Source: Pegea sp. RAD2-039
Lineage: Eukaryota; Chordata; Thaliacea; Salpida; Salpidae
Length of the DNA: 64,000 nt
Direction of reading: 5' to 3'
Assembly (NCBI GenBank): GCA_034620365.1
Contig: JAQGEQ010000326.1
Location: 1 to 64,000 of the forward strand
Made by a program: the position numbers and the translations under genes. Positions 46,016-58,669 of this stretch are shown here, piece by piece. The notes below the pieces were generated by a model. It worked only from the letters and a program-made list of their open reading frames with translations, did no database searches and was not told the DNA's origin. Position 1 is the stretch's first letter. The number at the start of each line of letters is the position of its first letter.

Positions 46016-46984
46016 ATTATGATTAAAGCATCTTTTATTTATTATCATTTAGAAATTTAGAACATTTCATTACTTGAGTCCAAGTCAAAATTGTTATGGA
46101 GTTTTGTTCTTTTTGCTGTTAAGAGCTGTCGAATTTTCTGGTAAACTAAAAAAGATAAATGATTACAAGCTGTTAGTTGTTAAACGATTATTTTTGTCAT
46201 GTTTTTGTTTTTCATATTATTCAATTTACTAAGTAATGCTGTTACTAAATAATTGGTCGTTTTTAAATACTTACCTTGTTATTTTTTAGATTTGCTTAAA
46301 AATCCAATTACCAAAGAAGTGATCAAAACGTATAGCTGTTTTAAAATTTCAATTAAACAGTTTGTTTAGAAATTAAGAACCTTAGAAAGCAAAATCTAAA
46401 ATTAAATTGATGTGAAATAATGTAAATAAAACAATCAATAAAACTTATCTCACCAAAATAAATTTATTTATTTTTAAACAACCTTTTTGTAAACCACAAA
46501 CTCAAAACTTAGAATAATTAATAAAAGCCCCCTAATAACGTGAAGGTACTGTGCATAGCGGTAACTGCAGCCAGTGAGAAGGTCACAGTGGCCCCATTTG
46601 CAACATCAAATTAAACATTTAAAAACGACCTTTGTCTGTTAGCCTTGCTCAACGCTTAGAAAGAGTTAAATGAAGTCTTTATCTGACTGAATCAATCCAC
46701 TGAAATGAAATGTGTCAGAAACTGTAATCTGTGTTTAGAGAATAAACTAAAGTTATTGTTTAGACACTAGACATTGATAGAGCAAAATTAATTTATATAT
46801 TTGTTTATCAAGATCTTGTATTCCTGTTACTATGGCTGTTATATTCTCACTATTTATTATTTATTAACGATTATGTAATTATTTATCTTGTAATTATATT
46901 TATTATAATTTTTGATCAAATTTATCAATTTAAGAATAAAAACTAAATAGTTTTTAAAAAGTAAATAAAACAGTTCAAGCAGAT
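46016..46984 (-). repeat. Module Y and neighbours, inverted copy
   Basis: This is the reverse complement of about 23040-23960. It joins module V directly at about 46985, without the ZNF pseudogene segment present at 22540-23040. No gene is seen. Confidence 0.65.
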
Positions 46985-47999
46985 GTAAATAAAGTAGACC
47001 CTACTTCTAAAGATTTTAAGAAAAAAATTTCAAAATAGTTTAACCAATATCTAATTGTTAGTTTTTCAATAAAATTTAAATTTATGATGTAACATACATT
47101 GAGAGCAACAATTAATTCAAAAAACGTATTAAAAGTATTTTTTTATGTTTTAATGATAAATATAATAAACTCAATATTTTCAATATACTCAATAAATTCA
47201 AATTTAATTGTTGATTTTGATTTACTTAAAATGCAGAAAATAAATGGAAATGAAAATTGAAACTTTAAAAACAAAATAAAATACACAAGAAAGTTAAACA
47301 TTAAAAGCTCAATAAAAAAAAAATAATTTAATACCCTTGTAATTTATAAGAATAGTATAACAGATAAGGCAATAAATTTGACTCAAATTTAACTGACAAA
47401 ATTTAATTCAATTCTAATATTTTGACAGCCAAGAGCGTTTATCTAAAAACTTTGCTTTGAATAGTTTTGAAAATCTGATATTAAAACTCCATATCTGAAA
47501 ACTTTAATATTTAACTTTATTCAATTTGTAAAAGGAAACTAATAACGAAGATAACTAACAACACACTATTAACAAACCACTGTCGACTACAGATTGATCT
47601 ACATATATAGAGTAATAGGGGATGAAACATTTACGTAAATGGTAAAATATTCTACTTTCACTACTAACAATAACAACACTACTTTTCAACCTTATTGTTT
47701 GTAGCTTTGTGAACTAAAATGTACCTTTTACTAGTCTTCTTGAAATTCTACCTTAACACTTCACTTAATCATTGCTTTGTAGATGGTACATAGTTGTTAC
47801 ATCGCTTTAATATTCTTTTTTGTGAAATCAAGTTTTTCTAGCGATTAATTACTGTTTTCAGTAAAACACACCCTCGAAATCATCCAAAAATAATAATATC
47901 TTTTAGAATAGTTTTTCAGAGGTTTTATAAAAAAAAAATTGTCATAATTAATTTCTGTAAGTATTTCTTGAAATTTATTGTTTATTTACAACTTTAAAA
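46985..47999 (-). repeat. Module V, inverted copy upstream of G6
   Basis: This is the reverse complement of about 21560-22500. It is AT-rich and noncoding. Confidence 0.65.
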
Positions 48000-49450
48000 A
48001 TTATAAAACACTCTTAATAACAAAAAGAGAATGAACAAATACTCTTACAAAGTTTGGATTTTGCAGTTTCTCAATAATATTAAAGAAATGTAATGTACTA
48101 AAATACTGAGACCAAAGCATTAAAAGGATTCAAATAATACTCAACAAGTAACAAAATCATAATTGTAAAAGCTTCTATAACTTTGATATCTTCATCAGAA
48201 TTTGCGTGCAAAGATTGTTTTGTTTCTAACATTGCTTTTGAAATTATAATTTCTCTCAACTGTTTTGAAGATTAATAAATCACTTTTATAAATCAAACAT
48301 ATATATTCTTAAGAAGACTTTGACCACAAGCTTATATGTTTGGTAACGTCATTTGTGTTATATATATTATCATAACTTATTTTAAATTATAAGGTTTTGT
48401 TGCTCTCTTTTGTCTCTTTTAGTTACTTGTAAACTTAATGTCAATATAGGAAAATGATTGGTGTTAGATGATCCTGAATGATTTTTGATGTTTTGTAAAC
48501 TTATGTAGCTTGCTTAATTTTATAAGACAATTGCTAGTTTTGTTTTTGTGAAGTTTTTGCAGGTATTGCGTTTAGACATTAAATTTTCAAACCTTTTTAA
48601 AATAAAAGTTCGTAGTAAATATTTCTAAATGTCAAAATATTAGAGTTTAAGTCAATTTTTGTTCGTTGATGTTGGCTTGTAAGCTATAAATTCGGTATAC
48701 ATTTCCATGATACTTAAATATGTATTTTTTTAAGTAGAACTTATCATTTTTAAATTAATTCAATAAGTCAAAATCAACTCTCGAATTTTCATTAAAATAT
48801 TCTTTAACTATAATTAAAATATAAAATATATATATAAACATAACTAAGTATATTTGTAATCAAAAATAACTAGAAATAGTTTGATATACTTTTTGATTAA
48901 TCGTTGCTCACTATTACTGTAACATCGTACAAGTTAATTCCATTGAGGAATTTACACTTGAATATGAGATAAATAACTGTAGATTAAAATCTGTAAAATT
49001 AAGGTTTAACATCTTGTTGATATATTTTAAACACTGTTAAATCTTACATTTATTACATAATTTTTAATTTTTAGTTTCTGAACTCATGTTATCATTTTTA
49101 CAAGCAAACGTGTTTTTCCCTCGTAACTGCTACATGTAAAGCAATATTATCTTTTCTATAGAATAATTTTTTTTTTTATTTATATATTATAGAATTGGAT
49201 ATTTTGTTGTCTAAATATTGAACTATAACCAACAATTTGTGAAAATACTTGCTAAAGTTTACAAATAATTGTTCTTAAAAATCGTTTTAATGAAAATATG
49301 TATATAGAACATCATAAGTTTCTTGTTAAGACTTTTAAAAAACTTGATCTAAACTTGATTGTTATCATTAGTAAACAAACTTTATATATCATATAAAAAT
49401 AATATATCACTTAAAACTAAAATTATTTTATATACATATTTTAAAATTAA
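48000..49450 (+). repeat. Module X and G6 upstream region (B-type 5' flank)
   Basis: Module X (48000-48300, inverted) is followed by about 1.15 kb matching the G4 and G5 upstream regions. No exon is recognised. Confidence 0.65.
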
Positions 49451-49468
49451 CAAATTTTTTTTCTTCAG
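49451..49468 (+). promoter_or_regulatory. Splice acceptor before G6 start
   Basis: A T-rich tract ends CTTCAG (AG at 49467-49468). The 15-nt leader and ATG at 49484 follow. Confidence 0.65.
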
Positions 49469-49483
49469 CCTATTAACTTGAAA

Positions 49484-50530
49484 ATGAACTTGATACAAGG
49501 CAGCAACTTTGCACGAAAAAGAAAACTGTCATCAGATGATGATGAGAAAACTTTTAATAATGAAACTGCAGAAAAGAACATTTTGGTAAACACTTCTGGT
49601 GGAGTATATAGCTTGAATAAAAGTCATGCTGATCAAACTAGTTTAAATAATACTAAAGAAATTCCAACAACTACAAGTTTCCCTTATAAAAAGACTAACA
49701 GCGATAAAAAAGCATTCAAAGGGAAAGAAAATAATGAAGAAAACAAACAATCATCTAATTTCAAAATCAAATATGAATGCTTAGACTGTAACAAGAAATT
49801 TAAATGCAAATCTCAGCTTGTTTATCATGAAAGAACTCATACTGGTGAGAAGCCTTATGAATGTATAGTTTGTGAAAGAAAGTTTAGTCGAAAACACCAT
49901 TTGTTAGGTCATGAGAGAACTCATAATGGCGAGAAGCCATATGAATGTGTTGTTTGTGAAAGAAAATTTGCACAAAAATCCAATCTTTTAACTCATGAAA
50001 GAACTCATACTGGTGAGAAGCCATATGAATGTATTGTTTGTGAAAAGAAGTTTAGTCAAAAGTCTAGTCTTCTATGTCATGAAAGAACTCATACTGGTGA
50101 GAAGTCATATAAATGTATAGTATGTGGAAGAAATTTTGCACATAATTCCAGTCTTTTAAATCATGAAAGAACTCATACTGGTGAGAAACCATATGAATGT
50201 ATTGTTTGTGAAAGAAAGTTTAGTCGAAAAACCACTTTGTTATGTCATGAAAGAACTCATACTGGTGAGAAGCCATATGAATGTATAGTATGTGGAAGAA
50301 ATTTTGCACATAATTCCAGTCTTTTAAATCATGAAAGAACTCATACTGGTGAGAAGCCATATGAATGTATAGTATGTGGAAGAAATTTTGCACATAATTC
50401 CAGTCTTTTAAATCATGAAAGAACTCATACTGGTGAGAAACCATATAAATGTACTGTTTGTGGAAGAAAATTTAGTCAAAATTCCAGTCTTTCATACCAC
50501 AAAAGAACTCATTTTATTCATAAGAAGTAA
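49484..50530 (+). CDS. G6: C2H2 zinc-finger protein, 9 fingers, mosaic type
   Basis: This is a 348-residue predicted DNA-binding protein. The leader and fingers 1-2 are B-type, very close to G5, including the odd HNGEKP linker. The last finger ([13 protein letters not shown]) and tail HKK are A-type, as in G2, and the 3' flank is module W. It therefore looks like a B/A recombinant. Fingers 5, 7 and 8 share one helix (HNSSLLN in a CGRNF context), and 7 and 8 are nearly identical at the DNA level. Finger 5 begins GEKSYKC and finger 9 YKC, small deviations from the consensus. The poly(A) signal is AATAAA at 50738-50743. Confidence 0.92.
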   Translation: MNLIQGSNFARKRKLSSDDDEKTFNNETAEKNILVNTSGGVYSLNKSHADQTSLNNTKEIPTTTSFPYKKTNSDKKAFKGKENNEENKQSSNFKIKYECLDCNKKFKCKSQLVYHERTHTGEKPYECIVCERKFSRKHHLLGHERTHNGEKPYECVVCERKFAQKSNLLTHERTHTGEKPYECIVCEKKFSQKSSLLCHERTHTGEKSYKCIVCGRNFAHNSSLLNHERTHTGEKPYECIVCERKFSRKTTLLCHERTHTGEKPYECIVCGRNFAHNSSLLNHERTHTGEKPYECIVCGRNFAHNSSLLNHERTHTGEKPYKCTVCGRKFSQNSSLSYHKRTHFIHKK

Positions 50531-51631
50531 AATCATTTTGCTAGTAAACGTTTACTCACAATTCAAGTATGGATAAATGAAAATGTGTTTAAACTGATGA
50601 GTAACTTAACTATATAAAGATCTTTGATTTTAAAGGAAACAAAATAATAATTTTTTGTTTGGCTAGTTGTTGCAATTTATGCTTTAGTAAAGCTATTTTA
50701 ATGATTGCTCTATTATTGAAATAGTATGTAGGTCTACAATAAATAATAGTGTTTGTAAATTTAATTTTTTACTTTAAACTAAAGTTGGTATTGTTATGTT
50801 GTTATTCTCGTACAGCTCTTTTGTAAACTATTAAAAAAACTTTTTTATTCCTTAATTTTCGAACTTTGTATATTAAGTATTTGTTAACATCTTTTATTAT
50901 TTTTCAAAAAGTTTTTGAAAGTAATTATATTATGTTAGTTGATAAGCACATACGAAATTGTGGTTACTTTTTAGTTACCATCTAAAGATTCGTTAAATCC
51001 TTATATGTTTGTAAAACTGATTATTTTTGTAATTTGTTTTTATTATGAAAGTAAAACTACAGTTTTTAGTAATTATTGCAATTTTTATGAGAAAACTTAG
51101 GTTTGAAATCTTAAAATATATTTCTTTTCTTAAAATGCTTGTTGGAGATAAAAACAATAAACGGTATTATCCTCTTCATACTATAAATTTAGAAAAATAA
51201 GTTTTTTAACATTTATATTATCGACAATTACATCATCATAAATAATTCATCTTTTATAGCACTTGACTATTTCTTACCCAAATAGTTAGATCAAAATTAA
51301 CAGATTGAGGTTTTTAAATAGTTTAAATTACTTTATAATTTTGTAACCTCAGAGGAACGGCAGAAAAACTAATATTTTCTTATCGGTTACTACTCCATCA
51401 TTTTTAAAACTTTACGATTAATATTCTTGCAAGCAAGTTGCTAGAGTGTTTTAAACTGATCTGTTTAATACTTTTACATCAGATATATAACTGTATCTAT
51501 TTCAGCTCTTGGTAATTCTAATTATCGAACCAACCGTTAAGTTGCTAATTTAAATGGAACTCTAATTATCCAAACAAACCACAACAAACCCAGCCAAACC
51601 ATCGATGCAGTAACTGATTATAACTATAAAG
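50531..51631 (+). repeat. Module W: 3' flank of G6
   Basis: This is the reverse complement of the G2 3' flank (7651-8744) and similar to 500-1490. It contains the micro-ORF at 51045-51200. Confidence 0.75.
51045..51200 (+). CDS. Micro-ORF in ZNF 3' flank, copy 3 (hypothetical)
   Basis: This 51-residue frame runs MKVKLQFLVIIAIFMRKL to HTINLEK. It ends slightly earlier than the other copies, by a stop at the NLEN position. Otherwise it is colinear with them. Confidence 0.22.
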   Translation: MKVKLQFLVIIAIFMRKLRFEILKYISFLKMLVGDKNNKRYYPLHTINLEK

Positions 51632-54600
51632 ATCGCTGATGATAAATAACTTTAAAAACTTTGCATTGCTTCAGGCTAGGTTCTTGTATAGTTTTTCCAA
51701 CTCAGTAATTCTCTAAATTAAAAAGAAAGTATTGAGTTGAGTTCTGTATCTAAGATTTTTGCAGAAGTAAAAGTTCTATATTAGATATTACATCATCAGT
51801 ATCTTTGATAATTGCACTGCTTAGTTATTTTAATTCTGATACACAATTTAAGTTGATCAAAATTAGCTAACAAATTGTTTCACTGAATTAAAAAACCTAA
51901 AAAAAACTAGAAATTAGTTTCAGATTAGTTTTTTAACTAAGTTTAGGGTTTAAAGAAATAAAAAAGCTGACTCTATAATAGTTTTATTTCATATTTTGTA
52001 AAATTATAACTTTTGTATTCTTAGATCTGTTAGATAAATAATCTAGCTCACAGACTTTGAACTTACAACAAAAGTATTATGCAACTATCAGTAAGTTATA
52101 ATCTTCTATAAGACTAATGTCAAGGAAATAAAGTTTGTCTCAAAATTTTTAATAAATGAAACATTTAGAGAAAAATAAAAGTTTTAAAAAATAAATTCCT
52201 TCGGACAAATACTAGATCGAAAGAAGTTGATACAACAGAGAAATAGTTATCAAGTAATTGCACAGCTATGAAAGCTTTTTTCCTTCAACATTTTGGAATC
52301 GATAATCTGTCGATGAACTTTAAAAAGATTTAACATTCTGCAAATATATTATTTTCAACTCATGTCATTTATACCAACATTTGAAAATACATTCAATCAC
52401 ACAACGTATTTAATATATAAGATTTATCAATTTTTCTTGTTCTAAACGGTGGTTTAATTTCCAAAATAAACTGAAGAGAAGAGAAACTAGCTTCGAAAAA
52501 GCCAGAAACTTTAACAGCTTTTTATTTTTGAAACTAAATTCAATGAGTAAAAATATTTCAAGATTTGTTGTCAAAAGAAAACATTTTGTAACAGTTCTAA
52601 ATAAACTAACATTATAAAGGAGAAATTAATTATAAAAAAGACTTTTGCTTTGACAAATATTAGATCGAAAGAGATGATAGTAAAAGAAGTATTATGAAAC
52701 ATTAGACGTATTACTTCTTCAAAACGTAGAAGATTTTGAAATAAACAATTTGTGGATATATATAAATTTATTAATGGGTATTATTTTGATTCGTTAATTT
52801 TTAATATTAGTTAATAATGATAATTTTATTTGAATTACCTTATTTTCCTTTGTACTTTCTTTGTTATTTAAACTGTTTTCAATCAAATAATTTTTGAAAT
52901 CTAGTAATGATGAGTAATTAATAATGACATCAACGAAACCTAATAGGACGTTATAAAGCTAAAATAAAATGAGGAAGAAGATAAAACAAAGATGTAGGAA
53001 TAATCACAATGATGATGCTGATCACAAAAGATACTTTACAGCTAATGATCAGTTTTTTAATTGTAGAAAGAATAAGGAGCAATTGATTGGAGACATAATC
53101 TGCTCTTCATCAATCCTTAACTTGCACAAATAAATGATGAGAGCATTTTGATGTGATGACATCACACTCTTACTTGTTGGATGTTGCTATGAAAAAAGCA
53201 AATAAAAAAATAATAATCCAAACTATGAGAATACACTTTGACGTGTAATGATGACGTCACTAGATGATGATGACGACTTCATTTTAATATTTTGTCAAAA
53301 TATTTGAGTATGAAGTTGTTTGTGATTTGATGACGTCACAAAACCACTTGTGACGTCATCATCATTATCGGATTCAATAACAAACTCACAAACGGATCAT
53401 GACGTTATCAGCATCATGCACTCCAACAAGTCTGAAATCAATGATGATGTCGCCAGTTCAAGAGTTGATGACGTCACTACAATCGGCTTTACCATGACTA
53501 CACATGATTGTTGTTATGTGAGCACAACAAAGTTTAACAATTTATTTAAAGTAATATTGCAAAAACTATTAAAATTCTGATCACCTATTAAAAAAGGTTA
53601 TTTTGTTGAGAAAGTCTTAAAGGTTGTATCAGTTGATGGAAGAAAGCAGATGACGAAAAAGTTCTTTTGCTTTCATATAGCAACACGGTGCAGTGAGAAA
53701 AAATCAGAAAATTTTAATTCATTAACCCAGTTTATTATTTTTGTTTCACTATCCTGAGTTTTTCCAATCAAAGAAATTTTCTTATATTTATATATTATTA
53801 ATTCATTAAATCAAGTTATATAGTAATAATTTATCAGCAATTTGGATTCAAATTAAGTTGCAAATGTTACATTTCACTGACTTTGTTTTTCTTAATTAAT
53901 CTTTAGTTGATTTATTTTTTCATCAAATTTAATATAATACACAAAAATCTGCTGAAAAACACTTTTCTTCTAGAATATATTTAGAATATCTAGATATTCT
54001 TATAACGATATCAATAAGAATATCTTCAAGAGTATATTCGTTTTTTATCGATCTTGTAACTGCTGATTACTGAAACTATGTTTTAACTCTAAAATCAACA
54101 AAACTATTGAATTAGTAAGACTTCGGAAGCAATTTTCATTGAAAAACTAAAAAGATAACTGTTAACTACGTATATTTTTGCAGTTGGACGAGGATATGAG
54201 AATTATATACTTTTATTGTTTTGAGAGCTGGCTTCGTTTATATTAGGAGAATCTCTTTAGCCATAAAAGGCATTTAAAGATAAATTCTTTTAAATATTAT
54301 AGAAGTAAGACAATGGGGGGAAGATTAACTACAGCGAAACAAATTGTTAGACTATTGTGTTTTGTTGATTAGCAACAGATCTGACGTATAAATAATAAAA
54401 CCAAATAGTTCGTAAAGATATTATTTAATGAAAAAGTTTAAAATAAACTAACTGCTAAACAACCAGCAAAATATGGTTCATCTGATGTTTTTCCAAATTT
54501 AAAAAAGATTAAAAAGTCACTTAATTTTTTATCAACCTATAATTGTAAGTTTGATGTAAACATTTGGGTAATAAATGACTCAGTACTGTAGCAGATGAGA

Positions 54601-54660
54601 GTAGTTATGATGATTGAATTGTTGATAAAATGTATTATTAAGATGCATTTATTTTTAAAG
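51632..54660 (-). repeat. Inverted repeat IR-3, right arm
   Basis: This is the reverse complement of 11460-13995. An unmatched part lies at about 52450-53510. Its first piece (52500-52760) resembles block A in inverted orientation, and the rest (52760-53510) carries the TGACGTCA cluster. No supported gene is seen. Confidence 0.7.
53252..53476. promoter_or_regulatory. Cluster of TGACGTCA (CRE-like) palindromes
   Basis: Four perfect TGACGTCA octamers are at 53252-53259, 53331-53338, 53351-53358 and 53469-53476. Near-matches TGACATCA (about 53157) and TGACGTTA (53400-53407) lie close by, and a fifth perfect site is at 54662-54669. The octamer is the classic CREB/ATF site. Such density of a CpG-containing octamer is striking in AT-rich DNA. 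The cluster lies in DNA absent from the other IR-3 arm. It may be a regulatory island or part of an unrecognised transposon. Confidence 0.45.
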
Positions 54661-55084
54661 ATGACGTCATCACTTCCTTTCAAAACAACAACAGCCTCGG
54701 GGTAATGAGTCAGATTTTATCATAATCGAATATTAACTCAAAATTTAGTTTTATTCTTTTTTCTATTAGAAGATTAAAGATGAAGAAACCTGTTTTATTA
54801 GAAAAAAAATTGCTGAAACCAGTTAACAATTTAGTGAATATCATATAACTTTTATCCTGAAATTTTGATGCAGTTTCTTATATTTAAATATATATAAATT
54901 GAGTCCTTCAACAATCATGCATCTTTACAATCAGTCAATATTTAAACATTTCCTAACTAACTGAATTATGTCATCAGTATTTGTTGAAGCAATCTCATTT
55001 GATAATGGTTGAAATAGAATACTGATGCTTTGTTAATTAAACATCCCACTTTTAGCAACTTTGCCATGAAGTTCATAATATGAG

Positions 55085-55270
55085 TTAGCAACATTAAAAG
55101 CTGACAACACAATCGGTATCACCGACTTGCTTCGTTGTCACATGATTGCTAGTCATCTTGTTGTAAGAGAATCAAACCGACAGCAGATGTAAAGCTTGCA
55201 ATTGAATGTTATGAATATTTGGCCCGCTATAATCTGCACTTTATAGCAAGAAACACAATATAGTACAGAT
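55085..55270 (+). pseudogene. Unidentified eroded coding remnant, copy 2
   Basis: This reads ITDLLRCHMIASHLVVRE, then after a 4-nt insertion PTADVKLAIECYEYLARYN, LHFIARNTI, a stop, and YRFHRDEL. It is the counterpart of 41262-41385 in opposite orientation and extends it at the C-terminal end. It is dead as a gene. Confidence 0.45.
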
Positions 55271-55629
55271 TTCATCGGGACGAATTGTGACAATTGTGCT
55301 GAAAGAAAATTTGGATCTTTTCTGTAGTGTATTCAGTTTAATTTTTTTTGGTTATCTGGCTGTTAGAGATTCGATGGATCGCATAAAAATGAATTTAAAT
55401 TTCTACATGTTGGCTACATTTTGTAATCTACGTTTTCTAAACAAAATAGAATTCTGGTTTTATCTTAACCAATGAGAAAAGTAATTACTTATAATTTAAT
55501 TGTTTTCAGGTTACCAAGAACTAACTTAGTAGGATAATTTAAAAATTAAATTAATAAAAAGGATAAATAAAAACAAAAATTCTATTTGGAAAGTGTCATC
55601 TTTGAGTATTTTGTTGGTATTAGCACCTT

Positions 55630-55880
55630 TAAACATTTGTTTTAATTATTTATAGTTTACAATTATTTGTAAATTCTTTGTTCTAAGACAAATGTTGTTT
55701 CATAAGATTATTTCAACTCAAGAACATTCTATTTATAGTTATAATCAGTTACAACATCAGTGGTCTGTTTAGACAACTTTATTTCTTATCATTTGAAATA
55801 AACTAATTCGGCTTCACCTTATTTATAGCCTATATTAGCTGGCACAAGTCAACTAGCTTATTAATAGTGATGTGCCTCAT
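55630..55880 (+). repeat. Module Z, copy 3
   Basis: This matches about 5240-5480 directly. It has no LINE attached and so shows the host sequence left of L-1. Confidence 0.6.
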
Positions 55881-56399
55881 GAATTAGAGTAGTCGTCTAC
55901 AGATGCCTGACAGCAAGTAATTTTCATGAATTTTGAAACCCAGAACATTTAACACTGAATAGCAGTATTAAAAATGTAGTTATTAGAAGTAGTTTGTATG
56001 CAAGTAGCAATAATCAACAAATATGAATGATTGATTTTAAAGTAAACGAATAAAAGATTTCAATAATTGATAAAAATATTTTAATGATTATTTAAATTTA
56101 TTTTTTTAGTTAATATATTTGATATCTTTTTTTATTTCTGATCATTAGAAATAAGTCAATTCAGATTTATCTCATTTATAGCTAATAAAAGTTGGCACCA
56201 AGATATAATTTACTAATAAAAATATTATCTTTTTTTTGCTATTTGTGTTATATTAATCATTTCACTTTTTTGAAATTAGGTTTTAACAAGTTCACATTTA
56301 TTAGTTTGTTTGATTTATCTAAAGTAGTTTAGAAAAAAACAAATCTTTAATCTGAGAATAAAGATCATCAAAAATTTTCAAGCACTCAAAATGATCAAT

Positions 56400-57640
56400 A
56401 CAAGATTAGCAACAAATCTGACGTATATATAATAAAACCAAACAGTTCGAAAATATCTTAATTGATAAAATAGTTTAAAATAAACTGACTACTTAACAAC
56501 CAGCAAATAGTGGCTCATCTGATGTTCTTGCAAATTTAAAGAAGATTAAAAAGTCTCTTAATTTTTTTATCAACTCATTCTTGTAAGTTTGATTTTGAAC
56601 ATTTGGGTAAGAATTGGACCGATGCGGTAGCAGATGAGAGTAATTATGATGATGTAGTTGTTGATAAAATGTATTATCAAGATTCATTTATTTTTAATAT
56701 GAAATGATATAAAGAAACCATTAAATTGAAAATTAGATATTTTAAGATCTAAACTTTAGTTTCTTGCAGCTACACTCACAAGTAGTTACTAATCTCTATA
56801 TTAATCTGCTAATGAAATCCTACTGAGAGATACTATTAGCAACAAAAAATCTTGAATATCATAATAAAAATACTAATTATATAATTAATAATTATATATT
56901 AATATTATAATTAGTGATACTATAATTACTAATCTTTAAATTGTGATCCATTGGTAAGAAACATCTATTTATACATTAGTTTCTTTTAAATTATAAGCCT
57001 CGTTATAAATTACTGAAATAGTTAATTAAGTGATGAATACCTAAAACATTCTCATTTAAAATAGTTTGTATTTAAAAGAAATGTAAACAAATCATAAAGA
57101 AATATTAGAAAGTTAATCTTTTATCACAAAGTTAAATGGTTTTAAAAAACCTTATTAAGAGCTTTCTAGTAAAAATTATCGACCTCAGGCAAAAATTGAA
57201 CTGTAATAATATCGTTTTTTTGGAAGTTTTTTCTCTTTTCAAACTAAATCGGGATTAAACTTTTTAATATAGAGTTTTCAGCTTAATTTTATATATTTTT
57301 TACATTGTTTTGAAAAAATAAGTTTAAATAATTAAAATTTAAAAGAAACTTCTAGAAAATTAATACTTTTATGTTGCTTTAAAAGAAACAAAAAAGGAAT
57401 GCAAGCTGTATTAACAAATTCTCTTAATAAGTCGAGATTGGTAGTTACTCAATATTGCTGAAAAATTTTAATGCACAACAAATATTAATAGCAAAACAGT
57501 AAAATCATCGAAATAATAATTGACAAGCTACAAAATCCAAACAGCAGAAGCTTCTAGAACTTTTATTCTGTCATCATAATTTGCGTGCAAACATTTTTAT
57601 GTTTCTAACATTGCTTTCAAAATTATATGCAATAAAAATG
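56400..57640 (-). repeat. Inverted repeat IR-4, right arm (with module X)
   Basis: This is the reverse complement of 10510-11780. It joins IR-1 directly at about 57633, where the left side of the window has 8 kb of extra DNA. No gene is seen. Confidence 0.7.
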
Positions 57641-58669
57641 TAGATTTTATATAAAAAACCATATGAAAAAATTGGTTGATATTCTAAAATTAAAAAATTA
57701 AAATTATTATATATAATATGCTATATGAAATAAAATCATCTCTAAAAGTACTAGTCCATAACTTACCCGATTGGTCTTTTGAAATTAACATCCTTAGAAT
57801 TAACATATTGAGTTGCTAAGACAGTTTGAATTACTTTCCTTATTTTGTAACTTTATACGTAAAACAGGAGAACTAATAAATGCTAATTTGTTACCAGTCC
57901 ATTTTAATCTAATCAATGAAATTGCTTTAAATTGCTAGAATGTTTGTGAACCGTTTTGTTTCATTACTTATACGTCAGATTTATTTGTATTTTTATTTCC
58001 TATTTCTTCACACATTTATTTCTTCACAAATTAATACAGGATTTGTACATTTCAATGTCAGATTTTTTTTTCTGTAGATCCTTTTGAGCGCCTGTGACTT
58101 TTGATGGTTTTTCATCTTTAAATCTCGAACAACGGAATAAGTTGCTAAATGAGATAGAATGTTTTTCCTTTTTTATATTCATTCTTATATTCTAGTTTTC
58201 TTAATCTAATTTCAATACATCAGACGTACTAAGAAATGTTGATTTGTTACATTGATGGTTTTATGAATGATTTTAAAGTAATAATTAATAATTGATATAT
58301 CTTCACAAAAAGAATCACAAAAATCAACGGTACAAAAAGTGGGATGTGTATCTCAAAAAACTATAAAAAAGTAAAACATAAAAGAGTATTTCAAATTTGA
58401 AGCAAATACTTTTATTTAATTTTTTTAACTTAAAAATACTAACTCATATTGTAAGACTTTATACCAAGATTAAAAATTGTTTAAAATTCACTCTTTGGAA
58501 GGTATCATCCTCAAGATATTTTAGCTGTTTTGTTGGTATTAGGAACTTTAAATACTTATTTTTATTATTTTTAGTTCACATTTAGTGGTAAATTCTTCAT
58601 TCCAAGAAAATGTTATTTCATAAGACTTTTTCATAAGATTATTTCAACTAAGGATTAATCTGTATATAG
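57641..58669 (-). repeat. Inverted repeat IR-1, right arm, outer part
   Basis: This is the reverse complement of 1500-2510. It includes repeat R (58390-58620). No gene is seen; the short frame at 58397-58585 is part of R. Confidence 0.7.

Larger units (their letters stand above)
54661..56399. other. Insert between two direct copies of 11460-11780-like DNA
   Basis: About 320 bp of related DNA flanks this stretch on both sides (54330-54660 and 56400-56700). It contains the hairpin near 54970-55030, the coding remnant (55085-55270) and a module Z copy (55630-55880). No intact gene is seen. The 62-residue frame at 55287-55475 contains a GYLAVRD stretch also readable at 16735 and 40675, but has no recognised family. 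Confidence 0.5.

Noticed and set aside
53350-53580. 76-residue frame over the TGACGTCA cluster.
   Set aside because: Its composition follows the GATGACGTC words and it has no counterpart in the sister arm.
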